Below the pieces are notes generated by a model, which saw only the letters and a program-made list of their open reading frames with translations, ran no database searches and had not been told where the DNA came from. 64,000 nt of DNA from Candidatus Gastranaerophilales bacterium (GTDB lineage: Bacteria; Cyanobacteriota; Vampirovibrionia; Gastranaerophilales; Gastranaerophilaceae): positions 1 through 64,000 of the forward strand of contig CALVHB010000013.1 in assembly GCA_944327275.1 (NCBI GenBank), in the 5' to 3' direction. Numbering within the stretch: the stretch's first letter is position 1; every line of letters begins with the position of its first letter. This document shows, in pieces, positions 37,487 through 46,139 of the stretch. Made by a program: the position numbers and the translations under genes.

Positions 37487-37990
37487 TTATTTATTATTCA
37501 AGTTTGTACTTTTTTGCTTGATACTTAAGTACGCTTTCGCAAATTCAAAACCGCCAATAGCTGCAAATGCTATTCCTGCTGCAATTTTAGAAGATTTGCT
37601 GACACATTTTAAAGGTCTATTAAACATATCTCTTATGTTAATTTCTTTCTTAAATACTTTAGGCCAACCTTTTGTAAGCCAGTTTGTAAACATTATTGCT
37701 CCACCAACCAGACCTCCAAAAATTACGGTACTTCCTGTCGCTTTCAGGTATTCTCCTGTTTTTACGAAAGTTTTGCATGTATTTACAAGTCTATTTTTTG
37801 CACCTGTGTCTTCTGTTTTCTCTACCGATTTTTGTGGAGATTCTTGTTTTTCAAAAGTGTCATTAATTTCTTTTGCAATTGGTTTTTCCGGGTCGTTCTG
37901 ATTAATTTTTGGTTCGACAGAAAGATTGGCACTGTTCGAACTATTTACAGCGTTTTTAGGTAAATTTACACTCAAAGTATCATTTGACAT
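37487..37990 (-). CDS. Hypothetical membrane-associated protein
   Basis: A 167-residue protein I do not recognise. The first about 85 residues are polar and probably disordered (many Asn, Ser, Glu, Lys). Two hydrophobic stretches follow (about 88-105 STVIFGGLVGGAIMFTNW and about 138-155 KIAAGIAFAAIGGFEFAKA), each helix-length and Gly/Ala-rich. The ATG at 37990 has GGAGAAATTACT before it and is preferred to an upstream start at 38020. It lies just downstream of mutS on the same strand. Confidence 0.7.
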   Translation of the reverse strand: MSNDTLSVNLPKNAVNSSNSANLSVEPKINQNDPEKPIAKEINDTFEKQESPQKSVEKTEDTGAKNRLVNTCKTFVKTGEYLKATGSTVIFGGLVGGAIMFTNWLTKGWPKVFKKEINIRDMFNRPLKCVSKSSKIAAGIAFAAIGGFEFAKAYLSIKQKSTNLNNK

Positions 37991-38066
37991 AGTAATTTCT
38001 CCTACATCATTTAAACTCAAACATAAAAATTTTTGATAGTTAAATTTTTCTTATTTACAAAATTTA

Positions 38067-40643
38067 TCAATTAAAAAGATTGAGTTGTGGAACTTCTACA
38101 GATGGAACATCTGTAGCTCTTTTTCTTGTCGCAAGATTATTTGAGTAATCTTTTTGCATTCTTGTCATAAGTTCTTCTGAACGTTTAATTACAGAACTTG
38201 GTAATCCTGCCATTTTTTCAACTTTAATACCGTAACTTTTTCTGGCTCCACCTTGTACAATTTTTCTGAGAAATTCTATTTCTCCGTTTTCTTCACTAAT
38301 TGTAATCCTATAATTCTTAATTTGAGGGTATGTTTTAGTCATTACGTTTAGTTCGTGGTAATGAGTTGCAAATATGCATCTTGCTTTAACTTTTGTGGCG
38401 ATATATTCTGCCACTGACCAAGCTATTGCAACACCGTCGTATGTACTTGTGCCACGTCCAATTTCATCCAGTAAAATTAAACTTCTTTCTGTTGCAGAAT
38501 TTAATATACAGGCTGTCTCAATCATCTCAACCATAAATGTAGATTGTCCAAGAGTTAGATCATCAGAAGCTCCAACTCTTGTGAATATTTTATCTATAAT
38601 ACCTATTTTTGCGTAGTCTGCAGGAACCCAAGATCCTATTTGTGCAAGAATTGCAATAAGGGCATTTTGTCTCATATAAGTTGACTTACCTGCCATATTT
38701 GGCCCAGTAAGTATCATAAATTGAGTTGAATCCGCAGAATTACATTTCAACTCAATATCATTTGCTACATATTCTCCAAGCGGTAAAACTTTTTCCAATA
38801 CTGCATGGCGCCCGTTCTTGATTATAAAGTCATCAGATTCGTCAATAATAGGTCTACAATAATTGTTTTCAGCTGCAATATCTGCAAGACTTGTGTATAC
38901 ATCACATTCTGCTATATATTCAGCTATTTCCCTTATTTTAGATACAAATTCTTTTGAATATTCCCTAAAGTCGCAGAATAGTTTATATTCAAGTTCTGTA
39001 GATTTAAATTTAGCAGAAAGTACATCGTCTTCATGTTTTTTCAACTCTTCTGTTATAAATCTTTCACCGTTAGTAAGTGTCTGTTTTCTAATATAACCTT
39101 CAGGGATTTGATTAAGGTATGAGTTAGAAATCTCTATGAAGTAACCAAATACTTTGTTAAACCCTATTTTTAAAGTTTTTATTCCGGTCTTTTCTTTTTC
39201 TTTTTCTTCAAAGTCTGCTAACCATTTTTCTCCACCGGTTAACAATTCTCTGAAATAGTCTAATTCTCCGGAAACTCCTTCTTTAAGGATTCCACCTTCT
39301 TTGATTATTGCTGGAGCGTTTTCTACAATAGTTCTGTCAATCATTTCAGCATATTCAAAGATTTCATCTTTGTACTGCTCAATTGGATTTAATGGGTTAT
39401 ATGCAAGATTTTTTGAAACTTCAAGTAATTCAGGAAGAATTAGCAATGATTCCTTAAGACTGAGAAAATCTTTAGGGTTAGCAGAGCTGTTTGACATTCT
39501 TGTTGCTAGCCTTTGTATATCATAAATTTTTTCCAAGAGATTTCCAAGATTTAATCGCTCTTCATTCTTTTCTACAAGTTCAGAGATTACATCTTGTCTT
39601 TTTAAAATATCGCTTAGATTTTTTAAAGGTTGACAAAGCCAGCTCTTTAGAAGTCTTGCCCCCATATTAGTTTTTGTTTTATCTACAGCCCATAGCAAGG
39701 AGCCATATTTACTTTTGTCTCTTTGTGTTTCAGTAAGTTCTAAATTTTTTCTGGTGCTTCCATCAAGAATCATGTACTCAGAAAGTTCATATGGCTCAAT
39801 TCTTTCGAACTTTGGAACACTTTCCATCATGTTTTCCCAAACATAAGCCAATAGTGCACCTGCTGCCCTAAATCCTGTTTTGTACCTTTTATACCCAAAA
39901 GATTCTAAACTATTAGCCTGAAACACTGCTTTAAGATTATTTTCAGCAAAATTTTCATCGAATACTGATGAAGGAATCTTAGAACAGTTATAAATCTTTG
40001 TAATTTCTTCTGGAAGATTAATTTTTTCATCCGGTACAATCTGGAAAGGCATTATTTTGGCTTTCATTGAAGGTCCAAGTACTTCTGTTGGATTTATTCT
40101 TGTAAGCTCTGATAAAATTAGAGTTAGTGGCGCCTGTGTAACTTTAAATTCTCCAGTAGATATGTCAGCATATGAAAAACCGTACATATCAGATTTTTCA
40201 TCTTTGAATAGTGCACAAATGTAATTATTTGAGTTTTGTTTAAGAAAATCACTTTCAGTAATTGTTCCCGAAGTGATAATTCTTGTAACCCCTCTTTTTA
40301 CAATCCCCTTTGCAAACTTAGGATCCTCAAGTTGATCACAGATTATTACTTTATAATTTTTTTGTACAAGTTTTTCAATATAATTATTTACAGCTTTAGC
40401 AGGAACTCCTGCAAGCGGGATTCTGCCAAATTTTCCTTGTTCTCTTCCAGTAAGTGTTAATTCCAACTCCTTGGACATAATTACGGCATCTTCAAAAAAT
40501 GTTTCATAAAAATCTCCAAGTCTATATAATAAAATTTTGTCAGGATGCTGATGTTTAATTTTTAGATATTCCTGCATTGCAGGTGTCAAATCCTCGAGTT
40601 TTACGTCAGCAGTATTGATATAATTGATTTCTACCTTTTTCAT
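38067..40643 (-). CDS. mutS: DNA mismatch repair protein MutS
   Basis: Recognises mismatches and recruits MutL. The N-terminal domain has the mismatch-contacting F-x-E motif in RLGDFYETFFEDA (start of protein), and the C-terminal ATPase has Walker A GPNMAGKSTY, LLDEIGRGTST and FATHYHEL. Length about 858 residues, normal. I start at the ATG at 40643, since the longer frame to 40721 adds an unconserved hydrophobic leader. No mutL is adjacent. The AT-rich intergenic region holds divergent start sites for the gene at 40681. Confidence 0.96.
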   Translation of the reverse strand: MKKVEINYINTADVKLEDLTPAMQEYLKIKHQHPDKILLYRLGDFYETFFEDAVIMSKELELTLTGREQGKFGRIPLAGVPAKAVNNYIEKLVQKNYKVIICDQLEDPKFAKGIVKRGVTRIITSGTITESDFLKQNSNNYICALFKDEKSDMYGFSYADISTGEFKVTQAPLTLILSELTRINPTEVLGPSMKAKIMPFQIVPDEKINLPEEITKIYNCSKIPSSVFDENFAENNLKAVFQANSLESFGYKRYKTGFRAAGALLAYVWENMMESVPKFERIEPYELSEYMILDGSTRKNLELTETQRDKSKYGSLLWAVDKTKTNMGARLLKSWLCQPLKNLSDILKRQDVISELVEKNEERLNLGNLLEKIYDIQRLATRMSNSSANPKDFLSLKESLLILPELLEVSKNLAYNPLNPIEQYKDEIFEYAEMIDRTIVENAPAIIKEGGILKEGVSGELDYFRELLTGGEKWLADFEEKEKEKTGIKTLKIGFNKVFGYFIEISNSYLNQIPEGYIRKQTLTNGERFITEELKKHEDDVLSAKFKSTELEYKLFCDFREYSKEFVSKIREIAEYIAECDVYTSLADIAAENNYCRPIIDESDDFIIKNGRHAVLEKVLPLGEYVANDIELKCNSADSTQFMILTGPNMAGKSTYMRQNALIAILAQIGSWVPADYAKIGIIDKIFTRVGASDDLTLGQSTFMVEMIETACILNSATERSLILLDEIGRGTSTYDGVAIAWSVAEYIATKVKARCIFATHYHELNVMTKTYPQIKNYRITISEENGEIEFLRKIVQGGARKSYGIKVEKMAGLPSSVIKRSEELMTRMQKDYSNNLATRKRATDVPSVEVPQLNLFN

Positions 40644-40680
40644 AGTTATAATGATATTATAACATGACAAGGATTTCAAC

Positions 40681-41280
40681 ATGGGATGTTTAAGAAATAT
40701 TTTTAGAGCAATAATAATCACATTAGCAATAATTGGCTTTATGTCTTTGGGAGGAAAGGAATTATTAACCGGACTTTGGTCAAATTTCTTTAACCCGTCA
40801 GAGTCGACTTTGATGGAAAGAGCTCAAAAGGTTGGAGATTTTTCAAAAATTAATGATGAATTTGAATTAGAAAAGGCTGCAGGAATCATGGGCTATAATG
40901 CAGTCGTTGCAGAACACAAGGCTTCTGGTCAAAAAATGTTTGTAGTTGACTCGGGTAATAAAGTTATACTTACTGCAGAAGACATAAAATCACCTGATGT
41001 CGAGGATAAACTATATAAAGCTGTAAGTAAAGTCAAATATCAAGCAGTGTCTGTGGATGATATAAAAGTTGTAAAACATGGAACAATGAATTCTTTTGGT
41101 AAAGATTGTCCATATGTTAGATTTGAAGCAAGAGTAAAAAAACTTCCTATAGGTGACATAGGTGGAATAATTTCTGTAGCTCAAAACAAAGATGGAGAGT
41201 CCCGTCTTTTGATTTCAGTAAATGAAAAAAATAAATATTCTCAGTTGATTTCTGATGAGTTTTTTAGAAAAATTAAATAG
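40681..41280 (+). CDS. Hypothetical membrane-anchored protein
   Basis: A 199-residue protein with one N-terminal hydrophobic segment (about 8-24) after a short basic stretch (MGCLRNIFRA), followed by a mixed alpha/beta soluble domain with no motif I recognise (a conserved-looking DSGNKVILTAEDI and SFGKDCPYVRFEARV). The ATG has AAGGATTTCAAC before it. It ends six bases before the tRNA-Leu, so the tRNA may be part of its transcript. Confidence 0.75.
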   Translation: MGCLRNIFRAIIITLAIIGFMSLGGKELLTGLWSNFFNPSESTLMERAQKVGDFSKINDEFELEKAAGIMGYNAVVAEHKASGQKMFVVDSGNKVILTAEDIKSPDVEDKLYKAVSKVKYQAVSVDDIKVVKHGTMNSFGKDCPYVRFEARVKKLPIGDIGGIISVAQNKDGESRLLISVNEKNKYSQLISDEFFRKIK

Positions 41281-41286
41281 TAAAAT

Positions 41287-41368
41287 GTCTGGGTGGCGGA
41301 ATTGGTAGACGCGCACGATTCAGGTTCGTGTAGAGAAATCTATGTGGGTTCAAGTCCCATCCCGGACA
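41287..41368 (+). tRNA. tRNA-Leu (CAG)
   Basis: An 82-nt gene with acceptor stem GTCTGGG/CCCGGAC (one G-U), anticodon CAG in a TTCAGGT loop, a long class II variable arm (TGTAGAGAAATCTATG) and a GGTTCAAGTCC T arm. The CCA is not encoded directly after it (ATT follows), although the initiator tRNA in this window does encode CCA. The CCA instead occurs after a second copy of its 3' end at 41567-41587, indicating displacement by an insertion. Confidence 0.93.
41351..41368. repeat. Direct repeat, copy 1 (tRNA-Leu 3' end)
   Basis: Eighteen bases forming the T-arm and acceptor end of tRNA-Leu. An identical copy lies 216 bases downstream at 41567-41584. It is a candidate attachment-site core. Confidence 0.85.
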
Positions 41369-41372
41369 ATTA

Positions 41373-41402
41373 AAAAGGGGATAACACTTGTTATCCTTTT
41401 TT
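41373..41402 (+). terminator. Terminator directly after the intact tRNA-Leu
   Basis: A GGATAACA/TGTTATCC palindrome (41379-41396) with flanking A and an eight-T run. It probably ends the tRNA transcript and would belong to the inserted segment. Confidence 0.8.
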
Positions 41403-41431
41403 TTATATGCTTGATTGGTGAGGGCTTTAAT

Positions 41432-41562
41432 CCGTTTTAGCGGGTTCAGCGGATTTGCTTACGGACGGAGTGAACGAAGTAAGACGAGTCCGGTGAGCGA
41501 ACAGATTGAGCCGACTGTAGCAAAGCTACTTAGGTGAAACTCTGAGAGCGTGAAGCAAATCC
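41432..41562. other. GC-rich structured insert between the tRNA-Leu repeats
   Basis: The composition differs sharply from its surroundings: 33 of 60 bases are G or C in 41461-41520. A perfect 10-bp stem closes the block (41451-41460 with 41553-41562). Inside are a CGGAC/GTCCG pair (41462-41466 with 41488-41492), a GTAGC-AAA-GCTAC hairpin (41517-41529) and several GTGA-CGA-type short repeats. It has no coding sense. It could be a structured RNA or a fold-back mobile element. Confidence 0.6.
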
Positions 41563-41566
41563 AAGA

Positions 41567-41584
41567 CAAGTCCCATCCCGGACA
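41567..41584. repeat. Direct repeat, copy 2 (displaced tRNA-Leu end plus CCA)
   Basis: Identical over 18 bases to 41351-41368 and directly followed by CCA (41585-41587) and a terminator. This is what the original 3' end of the tRNA gene would look like. Confidence 0.85.
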
Positions 41585-41589
41585 CCATA

Positions 41590-41618
41590 AAAAGAGAAGT
41601 TTTAGCTTCTCTTTTTTT
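41590..41618. terminator. Terminator after the second tRNA end copy
   Basis: An AGAGAAG/CTTCTCT stem with flanking A and seven T; it also faces the convergent gene at 41629. Confidence 0.8.
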
Positions 41619-41628
41619 AATTCACCAA

Positions 41629-42777
41629 CTAAACTATATATTCAAGAACAAAATTTATACGACCTTTATTGTCAACAGTTTTCTCTAAAACTTTATATTG
41701 TGCATTTCGTGGCATCAACGCTTCCCAACCGTCATGGTAAATTAGTTTAGAACCTTTTGGTAAGCGAATTTTCAAAAGCCCACTGCCTGCATAATCCCCC
41801 ATCACATTCGCTTTTTTTAAAGCAACAAAACTATATCCAGCATCAGGCTTTATAACATCACCTACTTTACAGTTATTCACAAGATTTACATAGGCAATGT
41901 CATGAGGTTTGTAAGCAGAAGCTGGCACATCAAGTCCTCTATATACAACATACTCTTTGTCTAGTGGTGTTGCCTTGTAGAATAAATCATCCACTTCTTT
42001 TATCTTAGCTTCAACTTTTTCTGTATGAACATTTGTAACTACGCTCTCGCCATTAGCTCTTGCATATTCTCGTTGTCTTATAAATAGGTTCCTTTCATCT
42101 GCAAAAACTTTTGCATCATGTGCTTCTTGATAAGAAATGTTTGAATTTAATTTCTCTACGTTTGTTATTTCACTAGCTGTTGTTCTAACAGGTTCAGTAA
42201 TTTTAGGATTTATAGTTTCAACCACAGGAGTTTGCGCAGGCTGAGTCACTGTCGGATTAGCAATTTCTGTAACTTGTGGTTTAGTAACTACAGTTTCACT
42301 TACTGTTGGCTTAATAGTTTCAGTAACTTTAGTGGCTGGAGTTTCTACAACTGGATTTTTCACTGGTTGAGTTGTAGTAGGTTTAACAGCTCCTGCAACA
42401 TTTGGTTTTGTTACTGTTGTAGTTGTCGTAGGTTTAGATGGTGTTTTTACAGATGTCCCTTTCTTAGCTTTAAATAAATCATCAACACCGTTAGCGAACT
42501 GTTTAACGTGTTTACCTTTACAGAAAAGAAAATCACAAGCTATTGCAATTCCTGTTAATATGCCAATATCTTTAGCTACATCTGAACCTGAAAACGACTT
42601 TTTATTCTGAGTTGTAGCTGGTTGGATAGGATTTTGTCCAAATGTGATATTTGGGGTGTAGGCTGCTTTTCTGTAATTATTTACTTGTGCAAAATTATCA
42701 TTATTGTAATATCCATAATTATAAGGATATAGCAAGGGTTGATTTACATTATAATATCTGTTTGAGTCTTGTAACAT
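41629..42777 (-). CDS. ADP-ribosyltransferase-like protein with Pro/Thr-rich stalk
   Basis: A 382-residue protein. Residues 1-60 are Asn/Tyr-rich with an ITFG motif (44-47); a hydrophobic segment follows (about 68-86). Residues about 105-205 are low-complexity repeats (TKPTV, TTTQP, PVVETP), probably an extended stalk. The last about 130 residues match the layout of R-S-E type ADP-ribosyltransferases: EYVVYRGLD (conserved Arg), VGDVIKPDAGYSFVAL (where STS would be), and GWEALMPRNAQYKVLE (the E-LLPR block). The Ser-Thr-Ser is not intact and the first Glu of ExE is Gly, so target or activity may differ. A GGTAGG site precedes the ATG. It abuts the tRNA-Leu insertion. Confidence 0.75.
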   Translation of the reverse strand: MLQDSNRYYNVNQPLLYPYNYGYYNNDNFAQVNNYRKAAYTPNITFGQNPIQPATTQNKKSFSGSDVAKDIGILTGIAIACDFLFCKGKHVKQFANGVDDLFKAKKGTSVKTPSKPTTTTTVTKPNVAGAVKPTTTQPVKNPVVETPATKVTETIKPTVSETVVTKPQVTEIANPTVTQPAQTPVVETINPKITEPVRTTASEITNVEKLNSNISYQEAHDAKVFADERNLFIRQREYARANGESVVTNVHTEKVEAKIKEVDDLFYKATPLDKEYVVYRGLDVPASAYKPHDIAYVNLVNNCKVGDVIKPDAGYSFVALKKANVMGDYAGSGLLKIRLPKGSKLIYHDGWEALMPRNAQYKVLEKTVDNKGRINFVLEYIV

Positions 42778-43009
42778 TTTTCCTACCTGTATAACCTAAC
42801 CTATATTTAAATAAAGTATTTTTCCCCCTGAAAATTGCCTGATTTTAAATCTTAAAAGATTTCTTATATTGTAATATTTTTGAGTAGACTGTTTCATAAT
42901 TGACATTAATTTACTATATGATCTCTCTCCTCTTTTGCAAAAAGGATTTAAATTCGGAAGCTTATCAATATTAATAATCAAAAAATAATTTTTCTAAAAT
43001 TGTAAAAAG

Positions 43010-43038
43010 TTGAAAAATCTTTGAAAATAAGTTAATAT
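43010..43038 (+). promoter_or_regulatory. Candidate promoter for the 69-residue ORF
   Basis: TTGAAA (43010-43015) and TAATAT (43033-43038), 17-base spacer; the ATG at 43047 starts eight bases after the -10 box. Confidence 0.45.
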
Positions 43039-43046
43039 ATACATGT

Positions 43047-43256
43047 ATGGCAGATTACCGAGATTTAGTAAAAATTATAAATAAGGAAGTTCTCTCTGTA
43101 AAAGAACTGAGAGAAATAACTGTTAATGAGCTGGTATCAGAAGTTACAGAGACAAAACCAGATAATAAGCATAAAGGTCTCCCGAAATATGACGTAAGAC
43201 TTACCAACGGTGAGTTATATTATGTTTATGTAAAGAAAAACATATTTGGATTTTAG
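43047..43256 (+). CDS. Small hypothetical protein
   Basis: A 69-residue soluble protein without recognised motifs: an N-terminal helix (YRDLVKIINKEV) and a beta-hairpin C-terminus (YDVRLTNGELYYVYVKK). It sits behind a plausible promoter but has no ribosome site. It is convergent with ricT, ending four bases from it. Base composition and the ordered beta pattern suggest a real gene, but it could still be spurious. Confidence 0.55.
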   Translation: MADYRDLVKIINKEVLSVKELREITVNELVSEVTETKPDNKHKGLPKYDVRLTNGELYYVYVKKNIFGF

Positions 43257-43259
43257 GAA

Positions 43260-44183
43260 TTATACATTACCGGTAGAACTGTTTCTGTCATCTTCTAATT
43301 GTTTGATGTCGATGTTTTCGTGTTCGTAATCGTAGCTGTTGATAACTGGAATATCAATTTCAACATTTACATCTGCATCGACCATTTCAATATCGGTTTT
43401 TAAGAATTCTTTAACTTTACCATCTTCCATTTTTACAGCAACTTTGTTGCTTAGGAATTGTAAGTAACAAACTTTTCCAAGTCCATCAGGTGTCATTACG
43501 GAAGACCCAACCGGCGGCATTCCTTTCGCAGCATCAATGTAATTTGAATATTCATAAGTCAGACAGCATAACAATCTGCCGCAAGTGCCTGAAATCTTCC
43601 CGGGAGCAATAGGCATCCCCTGATCTTTTGCTAATTTAACGTTAATTGTTGCAAATTTTCTTAAAAAACTTGAGCAGCAGAAAGGTCTTCCACAAACTCC
43701 TGTTCCTTCAAGTATCGAGGTCTCATCTCTTACGCCTATATGACGCAGATCAATTCTTACACGAGTAAAAACTTGGGTTAAGTCTTTTAATAATGCTCTA
43801 AAATCTACTCTTTCAGGCGCTGTGTAGTAAAATGTTATTTTACGTCTGTCAAATGTTATTCTGCATTGTACCAAGTTCATATTTAATTTATGTTGAGCAA
43901 CCAGTGCTTGACATTTAAAGAAAGATTGCACTTCCTCTTTTTTTATTTCTTCAAGTGTTTGCATATCTTTTTGAGAAAGTGTTCTTATAACTTGAAAAGG
44001 TTCTGGTTTATTTTTGCTGTGTTCCCATAGTTTAGCAATTTTTGAATTAACTATAAATGCTTTTAGGGCTTCTTCTCCTTTTTCTGTCCTAACAAGTACC
44101 ATTTGACCATCTTGTAGTTTTATGGTCTCAGGGACTTCCAGCGGGTAAAAGGTATTTTTCAAATATTTTACAGCAAATTTCAT
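43260..44183 (-). CDS. ricT: PSP1-domain protein, RicT/YaaT family
   Basis: A 307-residue protein of the PSP1 C-terminal family; in Bacillus RicT is part of the Y-complex that modulates RNase Y. Landmark cysteines lie in EGTGVCGRPFCCSSFL and GTCGRLLCCLTYEY, which bind Fe-S clusters in the studied complex. The C-terminal about 60 residues are acidic. Its ATG shares one base with the gpsA stop. RNase Y is encoded in this window (18523), but the RicA and RicF partners were not seen. Confidence 0.9.
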   Translation of the reverse strand: MKFAVKYLKNTFYPLEVPETIKLQDGQMVLVRTEKGEEALKAFIVNSKIAKLWEHSKNKPEPFQVIRTLSQKDMQTLEEIKKEEVQSFFKCQALVAQHKLNMNLVQCRITFDRRKITFYYTAPERVDFRALLKDLTQVFTRVRIDLRHIGVRDETSILEGTGVCGRPFCCSSFLRKFATINVKLAKDQGMPIAPGKISGTCGRLLCCLTYEYSNYIDAAKGMPPVGSSVMTPDGLGKVCYLQFLSNKVAVKMEDGKVKEFLKTDIEMVDADVNVEIDIPVINSYDYEHENIDIKQLEDDRNSSTGNV

Positions 44184-45184
44184 TATACGTATCTTTCTTC
44201 TTCTTTTAATTTTCTATTCATTAATTTTTCTAACAATGCCTGTGGAGTAATATCAGTATATACTGCTTCATAAATTGCATTTGATACTGGTACTTCAATT
44301 CCTAATTTTTTAGCTAATTCGCATATAGCTTTTGAAGTTTTTACACCTTCAGCAACAGAACCAAGCTCTGCTAAAATATCATTAATTTTTTTACCTTTTG
44401 CAAGCATAGAACCTACGGTGTAATTTCTTGACATCGGGCTTGAGCAAGTTGCTATCAAATCTCCCATTCCGGAAAGTCCGTACAGAGTAGATGGATTTGC
44501 ACCAAGATTAATACTTACTCTAACTATTTCAGCCATTCCGCGGGTTAATAATGTCCCAGAACAATTATCACCAAGTCCCATGGTGTGTGCAAAACCTGAT
44601 GCAATAGCTATAACGTTTTTCAAAGATCCGCCAAGTTCTACACCTATTACATCTGTATTGGTGTATAATCTGAATTTGTTTGGAACATTGCAGGCCTTTT
44701 GGACAAACTTTGCAATTTCTAAATCTTCACAAGCTACTGTAGCTGCAGTTGGAAGTCCTGCAAGAACTTCTTTAGCTAATGTCGGCCCTGAAAGTATTGC
44801 TAATTTTTGATCAGGCAGAACGTCTTTTATAACTTCTGACATTCGCATTAATGAAGGTAATTCAATCCCTTTAGATGCATTTACAAGAATCTGTTCTGAT
44901 TTAATACCAGCTTCTTTAAGTTTTTCACAAACATCTCTTGTTCCGGAAGTTGCGACAACTGATAATATTATATTTGCATTTTCTATAGCTTTTGATAAAT
45001 CTGATGTGACATCAACTTTTTGATCGAGTTGAACTTCCAAAGGTTTAGAACAATGTTTATTAATTTTTAGGTCTTCTGACAAATCTTGTTCTCTACCCCA
45101 TACAGTTATTTCTTCAAAGTTATTATTTAAAAGCCATGCTAAAGTTAATCCCCAACATCCTGCTCCCAATACTGTCAATTTCAT
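44183..45184 (-). CDS. gpsA: Glycerol-3-phosphate dehydrogenase (NAD(P)+)
   Basis: Makes sn-glycerol-3-phosphate for phospholipid synthesis. The Rossmann loop LTVLGAGCWGLTLAWLL begins the protein; LSGPTLAKEV, GVELGGSLKNVIAIASG (catalytic Lys) and GLSGMGDLIATCSSPMSRNYTVG follow. I choose the ATG at 45184 with AAGGAG nine bases upstream rather than a TTG two codons earlier. Part of a minus-strand operon from murQ to ricT. Confidence 0.96.
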   Translation of the reverse strand: MKLTVLGAGCWGLTLAWLLNNNFEEITVWGREQDLSEDLKINKHCSKPLEVQLDQKVDVTSDLSKAIENANIILSVVATSGTRDVCEKLKEAGIKSEQILVNASKGIELPSLMRMSEVIKDVLPDQKLAILSGPTLAKEVLAGLPTAATVACEDLEIAKFVQKACNVPNKFRLYTNTDVIGVELGGSLKNVIAIASGFAHTMGLGDNCSGTLLTRGMAEIVRVSINLGANPSTLYGLSGMGDLIATCSSPMSRNYTVGSMLAKGKKINDILAELGSVAEGVKTSKAICELAKKLGIEVPVSNAIYEAVYTDITPQALLEKLMNRKLKEEERYV

Positions 45185-45197
45185 CTTCAAGCTCTCC

Positions 45198-46091
45198 TTA
45201 TACTGCCTGACTTACATTCAATAATTTTCTGAGTACTCCGCCTTGTTTTTTTAGTTCAACTCTTGCTTGTTCTACGTCCATTTTCATCATAATGGAAATT
45301 ATAGCGGTTTTTATTTCCCAGTTGCATTTTAAAAGTGTAGCAAGAGCTTCGCTATGAGAGACTTCAGCTATTTGAGCGACAATTCTGATAGCTCTGTCTT
45401 TAAGTTTTTCATTTGTAGCTTTTAAGTCTATCATAAAATTCTCATATGTTTTTCCAATTTTAATCATAGCACCTGTAGTAAGCATATTCAAAACCATTTT
45501 TTGAGCGGTTCCTGCTTTCAGTCTTGAAGAACCAGCTATAACTTCAGGACCGACCTCTGGACAAATAACCAATCCTGCTTCCTCTGCAATTTTTCCTCTT
45601 GAGTTGCAAGTAATACCTATAGTTTTACAATTTACATCTTCTGCTTTTTGTAGAACTCCAAGTAAGTATTTTGGATTCCCGCTTGCAGAAATAACAACTG
45701 CAACATCGTTTTCATTCAAAACTTTTGCATCTTCATAACCTAGTTCAAAATTATCTTCAGCCCCTTCAACGGCTGTTCTGAATGCTTTATCGCCGCCAGC
45801 CATAATTCCTTGCACCATTTCCGGAGAAACACTGAATGTAGGAGGACATTCAGAAGCATCAAGTATTCCGAGTCTTCCTGAAGTTCCAGCTCCAAAGTAA
45901 AAAAGTCTGCCTCCTTTTAAAAATTGTTTTGCAATAAGGTCAATTGCAGCTGCTATATTTTCGGTTTCCTCTTCAACCGCAAGTGCTACAAGTTTGTCCT
46001 CTTCATTCATTTTGCGTACCATTTCAATGGTAGGAAGAATATCAATATTTTTGGTATTCTCATTTCTGTACTCGGTAATTACTTCACTCAT
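45198..46091 (-). CDS. murQ: N-acetylmuramic acid 6-phosphate etherase
   Basis: Removes the lactyl ether from MurNAc-6-phosphate to give GlcNAc-6-phosphate, which NagA (11190) can process, linking the two recycling genes in this window. The SIS-type sugar-binding core is clear: FYFGAGTSGRLGILDASECPPTF, IMAGGDKAFRTAVEGAEDN, VISASGNPKYLLG and GSSRLKAGTAQKMVLNMLTT. Length 297 is normal. No MurNAc transporter is adjacent. Confidence 0.95.
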   Translation of the reverse strand: MSEVITEYRNENTKNIDILPTIEMVRKMNEEDKLVALAVEEETENIAAAIDLIAKQFLKGGRLFYFGAGTSGRLGILDASECPPTFSVSPEMVQGIMAGGDKAFRTAVEGAEDNFELGYEDAKVLNENDVAVVISASGNPKYLLGVLQKAEDVNCKTIGITCNSRGKIAEEAGLVICPEVGPEVIAGSSRLKAGTAQKMVLNMLTTGAMIKIGKTYENFMIDLKATNEKLKDRAIRIVAQIAEVSHSEALATLLKCNWEIKTAIISIMMKMDVEQARVELKKQGGVLRKLLNVSQAV

Positions 46092-46139
46092 ATCTCAAAC
46101 CTCTTTGCTGAAACTAATCAGCTTTTCCAATAATAAACA

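Noticed and set aside
42796..42981. 61-residue minus-strand frame upstream of the ADP-ribosyltransferase-like gene
   Set aside because: It starts with TTG without a ribosome site, has an irregular composition, and lies in an AT-rich intergenic region; nothing supports translation.
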